A stretch of DNA of 20,346 bases, from NCBI GenBank assembly GCA_964549595.1, contig CAZJWK010000043.1, positions 1-20,346 on the forward strand. Reading direction: 5' to 3'. This document shows, in pieces, positions 4,801 through 13,023 of this stretch; positions within the stretch are counted from its first letter, which is position 1; each line of letters opens with the position of its first letter. The notes below the pieces were generated by a model, which had not been told where the DNA came from, made no database searches, and saw only the letters and a program-made list of their open reading frames with translations. The translations under genes were made by a program, and so were the position numbers. The stretch comes from CAZQQN01 sp964549595. Lineage in GTDB: Bacteria; Bacteroidota; Bacteroidia; CAILMK01; CAYYUA01.

Positions 4801-7662
4801 ATGAGAATTTTTTCCCTTATAATAGTCACTGTGGTTTTATTTAGCCAGTTGAGTGCTCAGCAATCCGACCAATTAAAGTCATTGTACAAAAAGCAAACCC
4901 GTCAATTCACTATGCCGGATGGTGTAGAATTGGCTACTGATATTTATTTACCGATTCCAAAGCGGAACATAAAGGTTCCGGTAAATATTCAGGGTGTAAA
5001 TGTAGACAGCTTAACCATTTTTCCAAAGGGAGAACAATACCTGGTTTATGATTCTGTCAACGGGAAACCGAATCCCAACCCCAGGCAATTGCCCCTGATT
5101 TTTAATCGTACCCCTTATGATAAGCAGACCCAGCAACAATTGGCTGTTTTATCTTTTCTTGGTTATGGCATTGCAGTACAGGACACGCGTGGGCGGTATG
5201 CTTCGGAAGGGGTTTATTATCCCTTTATTAGTAATGGCTGGAAAACAGCACCCTATCACCCTTCTTTCAATAACCTGTTAGATAAACGGTCCCCCGGTAG
5301 TCCTCAAAACTCAAATAATTATTCGGATGGATCGAATTCTATCAAATACATCCTGAATAATTTGAAAAGAGGTATTGATACTGACGGGGATGGCCAAACC
5401 GATAAGACAATACCCCTAAGCAATGGGTCAATTGGTATGTTTGGTGCCTCCGCATCCGGGTATAACCAATACCGTGGTGCAGCCTCCCTTGATCCCGTTC
5501 CTTCTGATAGCCCGGGTCTCAAATGCCTTTTGCCTTTAGTAGCTACAGGGGAGTTTCACCAGTCAACGGGTTTTCACAACTTTGTTTACAGAAAGGGATT
5601 GGTAGAATCGTGGCTTAAAGAGGTTGTCAAGGCAAATTTGGGCAAGGATTCATCCGTGATAGCCAATGATCAAAGTTTAACGAATTCAATCCATACTGTT
5701 TCGGATTATCCTTTCGATTCAGTTGATAAGGTTGCCGGCAAGGCTATCGATCACACTACCCTTCATCAATATTCAACGGGAAAGCCCGGATTTTATCCGA
5801 CTTCACCGGTTCGCGATGAGATGGACATTAGCCGGGCCCGGTTAAATACCAATGGAAAAGGAGATCCCAGGGGTTCAGTAAGCCGTTATACCAAAATGGA
5901 TGTCCCCACTTACCATTTAACCGGCTGGTGGGATATTTTTATCAACGGGCAAATTCAAACTTTTGATTATATCAATCGCCATACTGATCAAAAGGAAAAT
6001 CTATTGGTTATTGGTCCATGGACCCACCAAACACTTGGAGAACAAAAAGTAGGAGATATTGAATTTCCCGCCAATGTGCGAAACATTATAGGAAAGGCTG
6101 ACTTGGATGAAATGAGCCTGGGCGATTTATTGAACTCTGAATTGTTCCTGTGGTATCGCAATAACCTAAATCAAAATGATTACCAAAAAATCGGTGAACC
6201 CAAATTTGTCATAAGGGAAAGAAATCAATGGCAAAATGCCGGTGGAGTGGAATATAAAGCGCCTTCAGAGAATTATTACATTGACTATAAGACTATGCTT
6301 GCTTTCCTTTCGGGGAATACAAGCTTAAAAAAATTCCCTGTCGATGTCAAAGGGCCTTTGGGCAATGTGACTACAAGAAAAATTGATATACCAGCATTGT
6401 CAAGTCCCATTTTTCAGGGCCTTAATTTTAAGGCGCCTAATCAGCCATTCAATAAATCTTTTGAACAAATTCCTAAAGTGCGGTTTTATGTACCCGGTCC
6501 GGAAAATGAAAAAGGCGGCAATTACTGGTTCATGGCAGATAGCTTTCCGCCCCAAAATGCCGGCATTCAAAAACAGAAAGTTTATTGGCTGGGAGGCAGA
6601 GCGTTGGGCATTAATTCCGCTTCAAATGAAAAACATAAGGACAGCTTTAGGCATGACCCCATGGAGCCAGTACTTACGGTAGGGGGCAATAACATGAATG
6701 TCCGCACACCCGATAGTACCCGTAATAGTCAAGGCCCGATGAACCTTAAAAATTACCAAAATGAGACCCTGCCAAAGGATCATATCCTGGAATGGGAAAC
6801 CAAAACCATAGCGGACTCCCTTTCCCTCATGGGTAAACCCTCCATGACCATGCAATTCAAAAGTCGCTATTCAGAGCCTTCCATTATGGACAAGCTGACC
6901 AATACCCAATTTTTTGTAAGGATTGTGGATGTTTACCCTGATGGCCGGGAAATTTTGGTGACCGAAGGCGCTGTTAATGCGTTTGCCCGGAAGTATACCA
7001 AACAATTGGTCCAGCAACCCGAAAAGAACCAAAAAATCCCGTTTCCGATTGACACAGTTTCCTTTGAAAATATCAAAACCGGAAAAACTTACCAACTGAA
7101 ATTTAACCTCTTACCCATTGCTTATACTTTCGGAGATGGTCATAAACTAAAGGTTGTCATCTCCAGCAGCAATTATCCCAAATACCAGGTAAGCCCCGGC
7201 CTACCCATGGTAGATGGTGAATTTTTCCGGTGGAATTTTCAGGATGGCCAAATCAAAAGCCATCCAACCGGAGTCAAGAATCCTCGTAAGTTGATCAATT
7301 CCGTGGTTTCAGGGCCTAATAAAACCACATTTATCAAATTACCGGTTTATGGCAAAACCCTTCAGGTAGACAGTAGCCGAATTGATACGAGCAGTGCCAA
7401 CATTAGGGAAAAAGGAAAAACTTCCCCCAACGTATCCATTTATCCTAATCCAGCCGAAAATATCGCAAACGTGGATGTTTCCACTAATGGTTCTATTGAT
7501 TATTGCCTGTTCAATGCTCAGGGAGAATTGGTCCGCTGCGGCAATGAAGCTCCGTCTTTCACGCTAAAACTGCAAGGCCTTAAGCCAGGAGTATATTTTA
7601 TCCGATTGAAGGATAAAGCGGGCTTTCAGACAGTAAAAAGGGTTGTTAAACAACCCCTATAG
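4801..7662 (+). CDS. Secreted CocE/NonD (S15-type) serine hydrolase with T9SS sorting domain
   Basis: This 953-residue protein is an alpha/beta hydrolase of the X-Pro dipeptidyl-peptidase / alpha-amino-acid ester hydrolase group, which cleaves acyl esters or N-terminal dipeptides. Residues 1-19 are a signal peptide (ending QLSAQ). The hydrolase domain begins at MPDGVELATDIYLP. The catalytic triad is readable: Ser217 in GASASG, Asp378 in GWWDIF, His409 in GPWTHQ. A DTDGDGQTD loop (193-201) of DxDxDG calcium-binding type precedes the nucleophile. The middle to C-terminal part (about 480-860) corresponds to the S15 C-terminal jelly-roll domain (landmarks FYVPGPENEKGG, LKVVISSSNYPKY). A T9SS type A sorting domain closes the protein (about 876-953: SIYPNPAENIANV, LKPGVYFIRL), so it is exported by T9SS and released or surface-anchored. 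The ATG at 4801 directly starts the signal peptide. Substrate cannot be read from sequence. Confidence 0.93.
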   Translation: MRIFSLIIVTVVLFSQLSAQQSDQLKSLYKKQTRQFTMPDGVELATDIYLPIPKRNIKVPVNIQGVNVDSLTIFPKGEQYLVYDSVNGKPNPNPRQLPLIFNRTPYDKQTQQQLAVLSFLGYGIAVQDTRGRYASEGVYYPFISNGWKTAPYHPSFNNLLDKRSPGSPQNSNNYSDGSNSIKYILNNLKRGIDTDGDGQTDKTIPLSNGSIGMFGASASGYNQYRGAASLDPVPSDSPGLKCLLPLVATGEFHQSTGFHNFVYRKGLVESWLKEVVKANLGKDSSVIANDQSLTNSIHTVSDYPFDSVDKVAGKAIDHTTLHQYSTGKPGFYPTSPVRDEMDISRARLNTNGKGDPRGSVSRYTKMDVPTYHLTGWWDIFINGQIQTFDYINRHTDQKENLLVIGPWTHQTLGEQKVGDIEFPANVRNIIGKADLDEMSLGDLLNSELFLWYRNNLNQNDYQKIGEPKFVIRERNQWQNAGGVEYKAPSENYYIDYKTMLAFLSGNTSLKKFPVDVKGPLGNVTTRKIDIPALSSPIFQGLNFKAPNQPFNKSFEQIPKVRFYVPGPENEKGGNYWFMADSFPPQNAGIQKQKVYWLGGRALGINSASNEKHKDSFRHDPMEPVLTVGGNNMNVRTPDSTRNSQGPMNLKNYQNETLPKDHILEWETKTIADSLSLMGKPSMTMQFKSRYSEPSIMDKLTNTQFFVRIVDVYPDGREILVTEGAVNAFARKYTKQLVQQPEKNQKIPFPIDTVSFENIKTGKTYQLKFNLLPIAYTFGDGHKLKVVISSSNYPKYQVSPGLPMVDGEFFRWNFQDGQIKSHPTGVKNPRKLINSVVSGPNKTTFIKLPVYGKTLQVDSSRIDTSSANIREKGKTSPNVSIYPNPAENIANVDVSTNGSIDYCLFNAQGELVRCGNEAPSFTLKLQGLKPGVYFIRLKDKAGFQTVKRVVKQPL

Positions 7663-7753
7663 CTTTGAGCTTTTAAAATAATATTTTATAAATCCGTTAA
7701 TTTAATTTTGGTTAAGGGTTTTATGGGATTTAAGTTCGCGTGTGCCGGTATGG

Positions 7754-7784
7754 TTTGTCAATTCGCAGATTTTTAATAATTTCA
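7754..7784 (+). promoter_or_regulatory. Possible promoter of universal stress gene
   Basis: TTTG (7754-7757), a 19-base spacer, then TAATTTCA (7777-7784), which matches TAnnTTTG except at the last two positions. The predicted start near 7791 is only about 10 bases before ATG 7801, or 19 before the in-frame ATG at 7810. Confidence 0.35.
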
Positions 7785-7800
7785 ATCCTATAATTAAAAA

Positions 7801-8649
7801 ATGAAGCCTATGGAAACTATACTTGTACCCATCGACTTTTCTGATCATTCATTAAATGCTTTGGCTCGGGCAGTAGACTTTTCCAAAGTCCTGGAAGCGG
7901 ATGTTCAGTTAATTTATGTCAAACCCTCGGGGATGTTAAAATCCCTTTTCGGAAATAGTTCCGAAAAAAGCATTGCAGAGGATGAAATTCAGAAAAAGAT
8001 GAAAAGCCTGAACCAACAGCACGGTAGGGAATTAGTGCTTCACGAAAGGGAAGGAGCAGTTTACTCCAACATTGTAAGCGTAGCTGAAGAAAAAAATGCC
8101 GACCTAATCATAATGGGTACGCATGGCCATTCAGGTTTTGAAGAATTCTGGGTAGGTGGAAATGCTTATAAAACCGTTAGTGCTGCTCCCTGTCCCGTCA
8201 TTACCATGCGGGAAACATTTGTGAAGGATAAACTGGAAAACATTGTCTTACCCATTGATCAATCAGCCCATACCCGGCAAAAAGTTCCCTTGGTTAAGGA
8301 TATTGCCAACAAATTTGGCGCTACTGTTCATGCGGTCGGTATTTGTACAGATAGCGATGATGAAACTGTTTTTAGAATGCGGCAATACCTGAATCAAGTG
8401 ACTGATTTCTTGGAGGAGCATAATGTAGAATTTAAAAAGGATATGTTATTCGGGAAAAACATTACGGAAATTACTTTGGATTATTCGCAACAAAATAATG
8501 CGGATTTGATCTCTATAATGACCGAGCAGGAAATCAGTCCCAGTAATTTGATAATGGGTGCATTTGCCCAGCAGATGGTTAACCATTCCAGTATTCCCGT
8601 TATTTCAACCCGGCCCAATCCCAGGTATGAAGGTAGACTTACTTATTAG
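7801..8649 (+). CDS. Universal stress protein, tandem UspA domains
   Basis: This is a 282-residue cytoplasmic protein with two Usp folds. Domain 1 (about 3-138) begins METILVPIDFSDHSLNAL and carries the nucleotide-binding signature GTHGHSG (106-112), nine residues, then GGN, followed by APCPVITM. This fits the ATP-binding G-2x-G-9x-G pattern. Domain 2 (about 144-273) begins LENIVLPIDQSAHTRQ and ends HSSIPVISTRP, but its loop reads IMTEQEISPSNLIMG and lacks the glycine pattern, so it probably does not bind ATP in the usual way. The ATG at 7810 (MET) is an equally good start. The gene stands alone, with 138 bases before it and a gene-free region after. Usp proteins act in stress survival; no specific partner is indicated. 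Confidence 0.9.
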   Translation: MKPMETILVPIDFSDHSLNALARAVDFSKVLEADVQLIYVKPSGMLKSLFGNSSEKSIAEDEIQKKMKSLNQQHGRELVLHEREGAVYSNIVSVAEEKNADLIIMGTHGHSGFEEFWVGGNAYKTVSAAPCPVITMRETFVKDKLENIVLPIDQSAHTRQKVPLVKDIANKFGATVHAVGICTDSDDETVFRMRQYLNQVTDFLEEHNVEFKKDMLFGKNITEITLDYSQQNNADLISIMTEQEISPSNLIMGAFAQQMVNHSSIPVISTRPNPRYEGRLTY

Positions 8650-9157
8650 ATTTTTTTAAATAGGTGGGTATGTAATACTTATTATGATGCTTAGTTTCCT
8701 GATTGAAGTTTTTGGTCGGATATTTATCGGTGTGTCTCCTTGGGCTAAAGGGATGAAAAAAATAAATCCGGCCAAAAACGGCTCTGAAAATATTGCTTGA
8801 GCGCCTACTTCAATAAATTTTTAAAGCCATTCAATCAGGGTTTGTTATTATAGTTCATTCAAAACCTAATTAATCTTGCCGGTGGTTGAGATGAGTTGTT
8901 AATTTTATAGTGAGTCTGTTTCAACCTTTTTCTGCGCTATGGCCCTAAACAATTTAAAAATGCCCCTTTTGGATCTTTTTTGTCTGGGTCGGAAAGGGGC
9001 TTTTTTTGGACAGTATTGGATTTTCCCCTTTTAATTCCTTTTTAATGTTAAATCTTTGAGAAATTAGCGCTTCCGAATGAATAATGCCATGCCATTGGTG
9101 AACCCTCAAATTTTGATTACTTCAAACAGTACGTACTGGATAAATACCAATGCATTT
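8650..9157. other. Intergenic region with terminator
   Basis: A long gap between the stress gene and the efflux gene. It holds a 38-codon plus-strand frame (8684-8800, starting MMLSFLIEVF) that I cannot support as a gene, and a terminator-like hairpin at 8962-9007 that is over 300 bases after the stress-gene stop. The terminator may therefore end an unrecognised small RNA or a long 3' untranslated region. No exact TAnnTTTG box is seen before the efflux gene. Confidence 0.5.
8962..9007 (+). terminator. Rho-independent terminator with long loop
   Basis: The stem GCCCCTTT (8962-8969) pairs perfectly with AAAGGGGC (8993-9000), followed by seven T. The loop is 23 bases. On the other side the arm is preceded by AAAAAT, giving a partial extension of the stem. 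Confidence 0.7.
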
Positions 9158-10621
9158 ATGATATGGGAACAAACTAAAAACCTTTTGATTTACTTTCTGC
9201 TTTTTTTAATGCTGACAGGAATAAACAATTTTGCCGTGAAGGCGCAGAATAAGCAAAATAAATTGTCCCTTGAAGAGTGTATTCAATATGCGATTAATAA
9301 GAATTTACAATATCAGGAAAGCACTTTGGATTCCAGGCAGGGTGAAGTTAAATTAAAACAAAAGCAACTGGAACGCTATCCATCCCTAAATGCGTCTTTA
9401 AGTCAAGGTTTTCGGTTTGGCCGGAATATAGACCCCTATACCAATACTTTTGTCCAACAAAGTATCAATTCCAATACATTTTCCCTTAATTCTAATGTTT
9501 CTTTGTTTCAGGGTTTTAAACTCCATAAGCAAATAAAAAGCAGTCAATACAACCTAAGGGCAAGCCGCAAAAATGAGGAAGCTTTAAAAAACGATATCAA
9601 ACTTCAGGTGACTTCCTATTACCTGGACGTGTTACTTCAAAGGGAAAGGGTGGATAATGCAGAATCCAGGAAAGCGAATACCAAAAAGTTATTAAAAAAG
9701 ACCCGTTTATTGGTAGAGAGTGGTAAGGTCAACAAGGCCAAAGCCCTGGAACTGGAAGCCCAATTGGCTAAAGATGAATCGGAACTGGTGAAAGCCAAAA
9801 ACCAGTTTGAGTTGGCTAAGCTTAACCTTAGCCAGTACATGAATCGGAAAAAGCAAAAAGGTTTTTCGCTTGAAAAAATTGATATACCGGATACCTTAAA
9901 TCCCCTCAAAGCGGAGGATATTGAAAAAGTCATCCGGAAAAATTACGAACGCTTACCACGGATTCAGGAAGCCCGTTACCGCTTAAAAAGTGCTGATTTT
10001 GCGCTGAAAGGTGCCAAAGCAGGGCGGTGGCCATCTTTGCAATTTGACGCTTCTATCAGCAGTGGTTACTCCTCCAGAAATAAAAAACCTGGGAGCTATA
10101 CCAGGTCTTTGGATACGGTAGGTTATGTAGCGTCTTCAGAAAATCTTGTGGTTCGGCCATCCCTTGAACCCAATTTTAAAACGGTTGCTTTTTGGGATCA
10201 AATCAATAACAACTTTAGCCAGGTTATGACCTTCCGTTTAAATATCCCCGTATTTAGAAATCACGCCATTCAACAACAAATTAAAAATGCCAAAATTCAG
10301 CAAGAAAAAGCCCGAATAAATTTGAGTAAGGAGAAACAAAGGTTAAGAAAACAGATCCGCAAGGCCTTTGTGCAAGCGCAGAACCATTTTGAGGAATACC
10401 AGGCAGCCCGTAAGCAATTGGCGTCTCAGAAAGCTTTGTTCCGTAAGGCTAATTTGCAATATGAAGAAGGTAGCATGAGTTTTTACGATTGGCAGACGAA
10501 TAAAAATAACCTGAAGCAATCCAGAAATAAATTTTTACAATCCAAGTACCAATACCTTTTCAATAAAAAACTTTATGAGTTTTACCATGGTAAACCTTTG
10601 TCCCTGAATGAAAATCCTTAA
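9158..10621 (+). CDS. TolC-family outer membrane efflux protein
   Basis: This protein forms the outer-membrane channel of a tripartite exporter. I start at ATG 9158 because it gives a proper signal peptide (MIWEQTKNLLIYFLLFLML, then NNFAVKAQ); the frame also has an ATG at 9077 with a polar 27-residue lead that looks non-coding. The mature protein of about 455 residues has the duplicated OEP plan: LSLEECIQYAINKNLQYQ, the periplasmic helix pair rich in Lys, Gln and Ala, then RLPRIQEARYRLKSADFALKGAKAG(RWPSL) opening the second repeat (read in part), and the closing EEGSMSFYDWQTNKNNLKQS. Segments such as SLNSNVSLFQGFKL are beta-barrel strands. The adaptor gene follows after 15 bases, so they form one unit. 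Family certain; cargo unknown. Confidence 0.92.
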   Translation: MIWEQTKNLLIYFLLFLMLTGINNFAVKAQNKQNKLSLEECIQYAINKNLQYQESTLDSRQGEVKLKQKQLERYPSLNASLSQGFRFGRNIDPYTNTFVQQSINSNTFSLNSNVSLFQGFKLHKQIKSSQYNLRASRKNEEALKNDIKLQVTSYYLDVLLQRERVDNAESRKANTKKLLKKTRLLVESGKVNKAKALELEAQLAKDESELVKAKNQFELAKLNLSQYMNRKKQKGFSLEKIDIPDTLNPLKAEDIEKVIRKNYERLPRIQEARYRLKSADFALKGAKAGRWPSLQFDASISSGYSSRNKKPGSYTRSLDTVGYVASSENLVVRPSLEPNFKTVAFWDQINNNFSQVMTFRLNIPVFRNHAIQQQIKNAKIQQEKARINLSKEKQRLRKQIRKAFVQAQNHFEEYQAARKQLASQKALFRKANLQYEEGSMSFYDWQTNKNNLKQSRNKFLQSKYQYLFNKKLYEFYHGKPLSLNENP

Positions 10622-10636
10622 ACCATTTTAATAACC

Positions 10637-11947
10637 ATGGCTGATGCCGGCGGAATGAAGAAAAAGCGGATCTTAGTAGTCCTTATTGTGCTTATAGCCA
10701 TGGTGGGTTTGAGCTGGGCCCTGGGTTGGCTTGGAGGCAAAAAACTTAAAAAGGTGGAGACAGCCAAAGTAAAAAAGCGGGAAATTGTTGAAAAAGTGAC
10801 CGCAAGCGGTAAATTAAAGCCTGAAAAAGAAGTAAAAATTACGGCCGATGTGTCCGGAGAGATCATAAATTTACCGGTAAAAGAAGGCAAAAAAGTTAAG
10901 CAAGGGGCGTTATTGGTTGAAATTAAACCGGATGTTTACGAAGCTGCTGTTGAAAGAAGGACGGCGAGTTTAAACAATGCCAAGGCTAACCTGGCCAATG
11001 CCAAAGCCCAATTAAATCAGGCAAAAGTCCGGCTTAAAAATGCCAAAAAAGCTTATAAACGGAATAAAAAACTTTTTGAAAAAGAGGCCATCTCCGAATC
11101 CGAATTTGAAAAGGTAAAAGCAGAATACAGAACCAAAAAAGCTCAGGTGAAAGCTGCAAGGCAAACTGTGGAAGCCTCCCGCTTTAATGTGGAAAGTGCA
11201 AGGGCTAACCTGAGGGAAGCCCGCGACAAATTAGATAAAACAGAAATTTATTCCCCTGCAAAGGGTACCATATCAAGCCTTAGTGTAGAAGAGGGTGAAC
11301 GCGTTGTGGGAACCCAGCAAATGGAAGGTACGGAAATCCTTCGTGTTTCGGACCTTCAAAGCATGCAAATGCATGTAGAGGTTAATGAAAACGATATCAT
11401 AAACATACGAGAGGGAGATACAGCAGAAATTGAAATCGATGCATTTGTTGACAGGACCTTTCAGGGAGTGGTTAGCCATGTCGCAAACTCAGCAAAACAA
11501 CAGGCCCAAACTTCTACAAGCTCAGATCAGATTACTAATTTTGAGGTAGAAGTAGATATTTTACGCTCATCATACGAGGATATTGTGGATAATACGCGAA
11601 AAGTAGCTACACCATTCAGGCCCGGAATGTCCGGAATGGTTAGGATTAAAACTGATAAAGTAAGCAATGCCGTTTCAGTGCCTATTTTGGCAGTCACTAC
11701 ACGGCAATTAACAAATGAGAAAAATAAGGACGGCAACTCCCCCTTATCAGAAGTTGTATTTTTGTTCCAAGATGGCCGGGCTATTCGGCAAAAAGTGAAA
11801 ACAGGAATTCAGGACAATTACTTTATCCAGATTAAAAAAGGGGTCAATGTAGGCCAAAAGGTAATTAGTGGCCCATACAGTGCTGTTTCTAAAACCATTA
11901 AAGATAGTACACGTGTCCGGCAAAAACCCGACAAAAAAGCCCCATAA
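10637..11947 (+). CDS. MacA/HlyD-type periplasmic adaptor (membrane fusion protein)
   Basis: This 436-residue adaptor links an inner-membrane pump to the outer-membrane channel encoded just upstream. One N-terminal transmembrane anchor (about 11-32, ILVVLIVLIAMVGLSWALGW) follows a basic KKKR. The first lipoyl half is at about 65-97 (ITADVSGEIINLPVKEGKKV), an alpha-helical hairpin fills about 103-200 (repeated ANLANAKAQLNQAK and ESARANLREARDKL), and the second lipoyl half follows (YSPAKGTISSLSVEEGE). The beta-barrel and membrane-proximal domains continue to FRPGMSGMVRI and beyond. ATG 10655 (MKKKR) is an alternative start. The MacA-like order is clear, but no MacB-type ABC permease is adjacent; the next gene is gpsA, one base after the stop codon. 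Confidence 0.92.
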   Translation: MADAGGMKKKRILVVLIVLIAMVGLSWALGWLGGKKLKKVETAKVKKREIVEKVTASGKLKPEKEVKITADVSGEIINLPVKEGKKVKQGALLVEIKPDVYEAAVERRTASLNNAKANLANAKAQLNQAKVRLKNAKKAYKRNKKLFEKEAISESEFEKVKAEYRTKKAQVKAARQTVEASRFNVESARANLREARDKLDKTEIYSPAKGTISSLSVEEGERVVGTQQMEGTEILRVSDLQSMQMHVEVNENDIINIREGDTAEIEIDAFVDRTFQGVVSHVANSAKQQAQTSTSSDQITNFEVEVDILRSSYEDIVDNTRKVATPFRPGMSGMVRIKTDKVSNAVSVPILAVTTRQLTNEKNKDGNSPLSEVVFLFQDGRAIRQKVKTGIQDNYFIQIKKGVNVGQKVISGPYSAVSKTIKDSTRVRQKPDKKAP

Positions 11948-11948
11948 T

Positions 11949-12941
11949 ATGGGTCCCAATATAGCGGTTATTGGAAGTGGAAGTTGGGCCACTGCCTTAC
12001 TGAAAGTGCTTGAGTACCGTGGCCATCATATCCGGTGGTGGCTTAGAACCCCTAAATCTTTAAACTACGTCAAAAAGCACAGAAAAAATCCCAAATACCT
12101 GAGTGCAATCGATATCGACCTGAGCAAAATCCAATTGACCAATGACCTTCAGGAGGCTGTCAGGGACTCAGATATTTGTTTGTTAGCGATCCCGTCTTTT
12201 TTTCTGAAAAATGCCCTGGATGAATTACCGGCTGATGTGTTTGAAGGCAAATTGGTGATTTCAGCCATAAAAGGTATCGTGCCAAGTCATGATCAATTGG
12301 TGTCAGAGTATTTGTTTGAGGCATTTAATTTATCCCATGACCATTTCATCAATATTAGTGGGCCCTCACATGCGGAAGAGGTGGCCTCCGGCCGGAGAAC
12401 TTATTTGACTTTAGCGGCTCATGATTATTCAAATGCCGATTACATTGCGGGATTATTGAAAACCAACAATATAACCATCAACATTTCAAAAGATATTTTG
12501 GGTTTGGAATATGCGGCTGTTTTGAAAAATGTTTATGCAATAGCCGGAGGCATTTGCAATAGCCTTGGCTATGGCGACAATTTCCAGGCTGTTTTGGTGT
12601 CCGCTGCTGCCAGGGAAATGGATAAATTCCTGGAAAAAGTGGCAAAAAGCGAAAGGAATATCCTGGAAAGTGGTTATTTAGGAGATCTTTTAGTGACTGC
12701 CTATTCTCAATTCAGCAGGAACAGAACATTTGGCAACATGATAGGAAAAGGGTACGGAACCAATGCGGCCTTAATGGAAATGAAGATGGTCCCGGAAGGG
12801 TATTATGCCATAGAACCGGCCTACCATTTGGTGAATCATTACGGGGTTGATGCACCCCTTCTTATCGCAGTGCATCAAATCCTCCATGAAGGAAGGCAGG
12901 CTGATGAAACCATTGCAGAAATAACGGAAGAATTGGGTTGA
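11949..12941 (+). CDS. gpsA: NAD(P)-dependent glycerol-3-phosphate dehydrogenase
   Basis: GpsA makes sn-glycerol 3-phosphate from dihydroxyacetone phosphate, the backbone precursor of phospholipids, in the cytoplasm. The 330-residue product begins MGPNIAVIGSGSWATALLK with the Rossmann GxGxxA motif (9-14). Further family marks are SAIKGI (Lys108), SGPSHAEEVA (from 137), the catalytic region EYAAVLKNVYAIAGGI (Lys193), GYLGDLLVTAYSQFSRNRTFG and MKMVPEGYYAIEPAYHL. I start at ATG 11949, one base after the adaptor stop; this puts the nucleotide-binding strand at the N-terminus, whereas an in-frame ATG at 11868 would lie inside the adaptor gene and add 27 unrelated residues. Co-transcription with the efflux genes is very likely. 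Length and motifs are normal. Confidence 0.95.
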   Translation: MGPNIAVIGSGSWATALLKVLEYRGHHIRWWLRTPKSLNYVKKHRKNPKYLSAIDIDLSKIQLTNDLQEAVRDSDICLLAIPSFFLKNALDELPADVFEGKLVISAIKGIVPSHDQLVSEYLFEAFNLSHDHFINISGPSHAEEVASGRRTYLTLAAHDYSNADYIAGLLKTNNITINISKDILGLEYAAVLKNVYAIAGGICNSLGYGDNFQAVLVSAAAREMDKFLEKVAKSERNILESGYLGDLLVTAYSQFSRNRTFGNMIGKGYGTNAALMEMKMVPEGYYAIEPAYHLVNHYGVDAPLLIAVHQILHEGRQADETIAEITEELG

Positions 12942-12986
12942 ATTAAATTTTAATCAAACTTGCCATTTTTTGATGGAATGATATGC

Positions 12987-12994
12987 TAATTTTG
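12987..12994 (+). promoter_or_regulatory. -7 box of the sugar dehydrogenase gene
   Basis: TAATTTTG is an exact TAnnTTTG match and predicts a transcript start near 13001. TTG triplets upstream (12960-12962 and 12970-12972) have spacers of 24 and 14 bases, neither ideal. The position argues that translation starts at TTG 13024 and not at TTG 13000. Confidence 0.5.
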
Positions 12995-13023
12995 CGCCTT
13001 TGCCACAAACAAAATTAAAGCGT

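Noticed and set aside
7673..7687. Palindrome TAAAATAATATTTTA after the hydrolase gene
   Set aside because: There is room for only one base as a loop and no T-run, so it cannot act as a terminator; A/T-rich chance palindrome.
8684..8800. 38-codon frame MMLSFLIEVFGRIF after the stress gene
   Set aside because: Short, no promoter box, and no sign of conservation can be seen from one sequence.
9077..9157. Longer start for the efflux channel gene
   Set aside because: The extra 27 residues are polar and precede a complete signal peptide, which would then be internal.
11868..11948. Longer gpsA start inside the adaptor gene
   Set aside because: It would add 27 residues without similarity to GpsA in front of the nucleotide-binding strand; the ATG at 11949 is the normal N-terminus.
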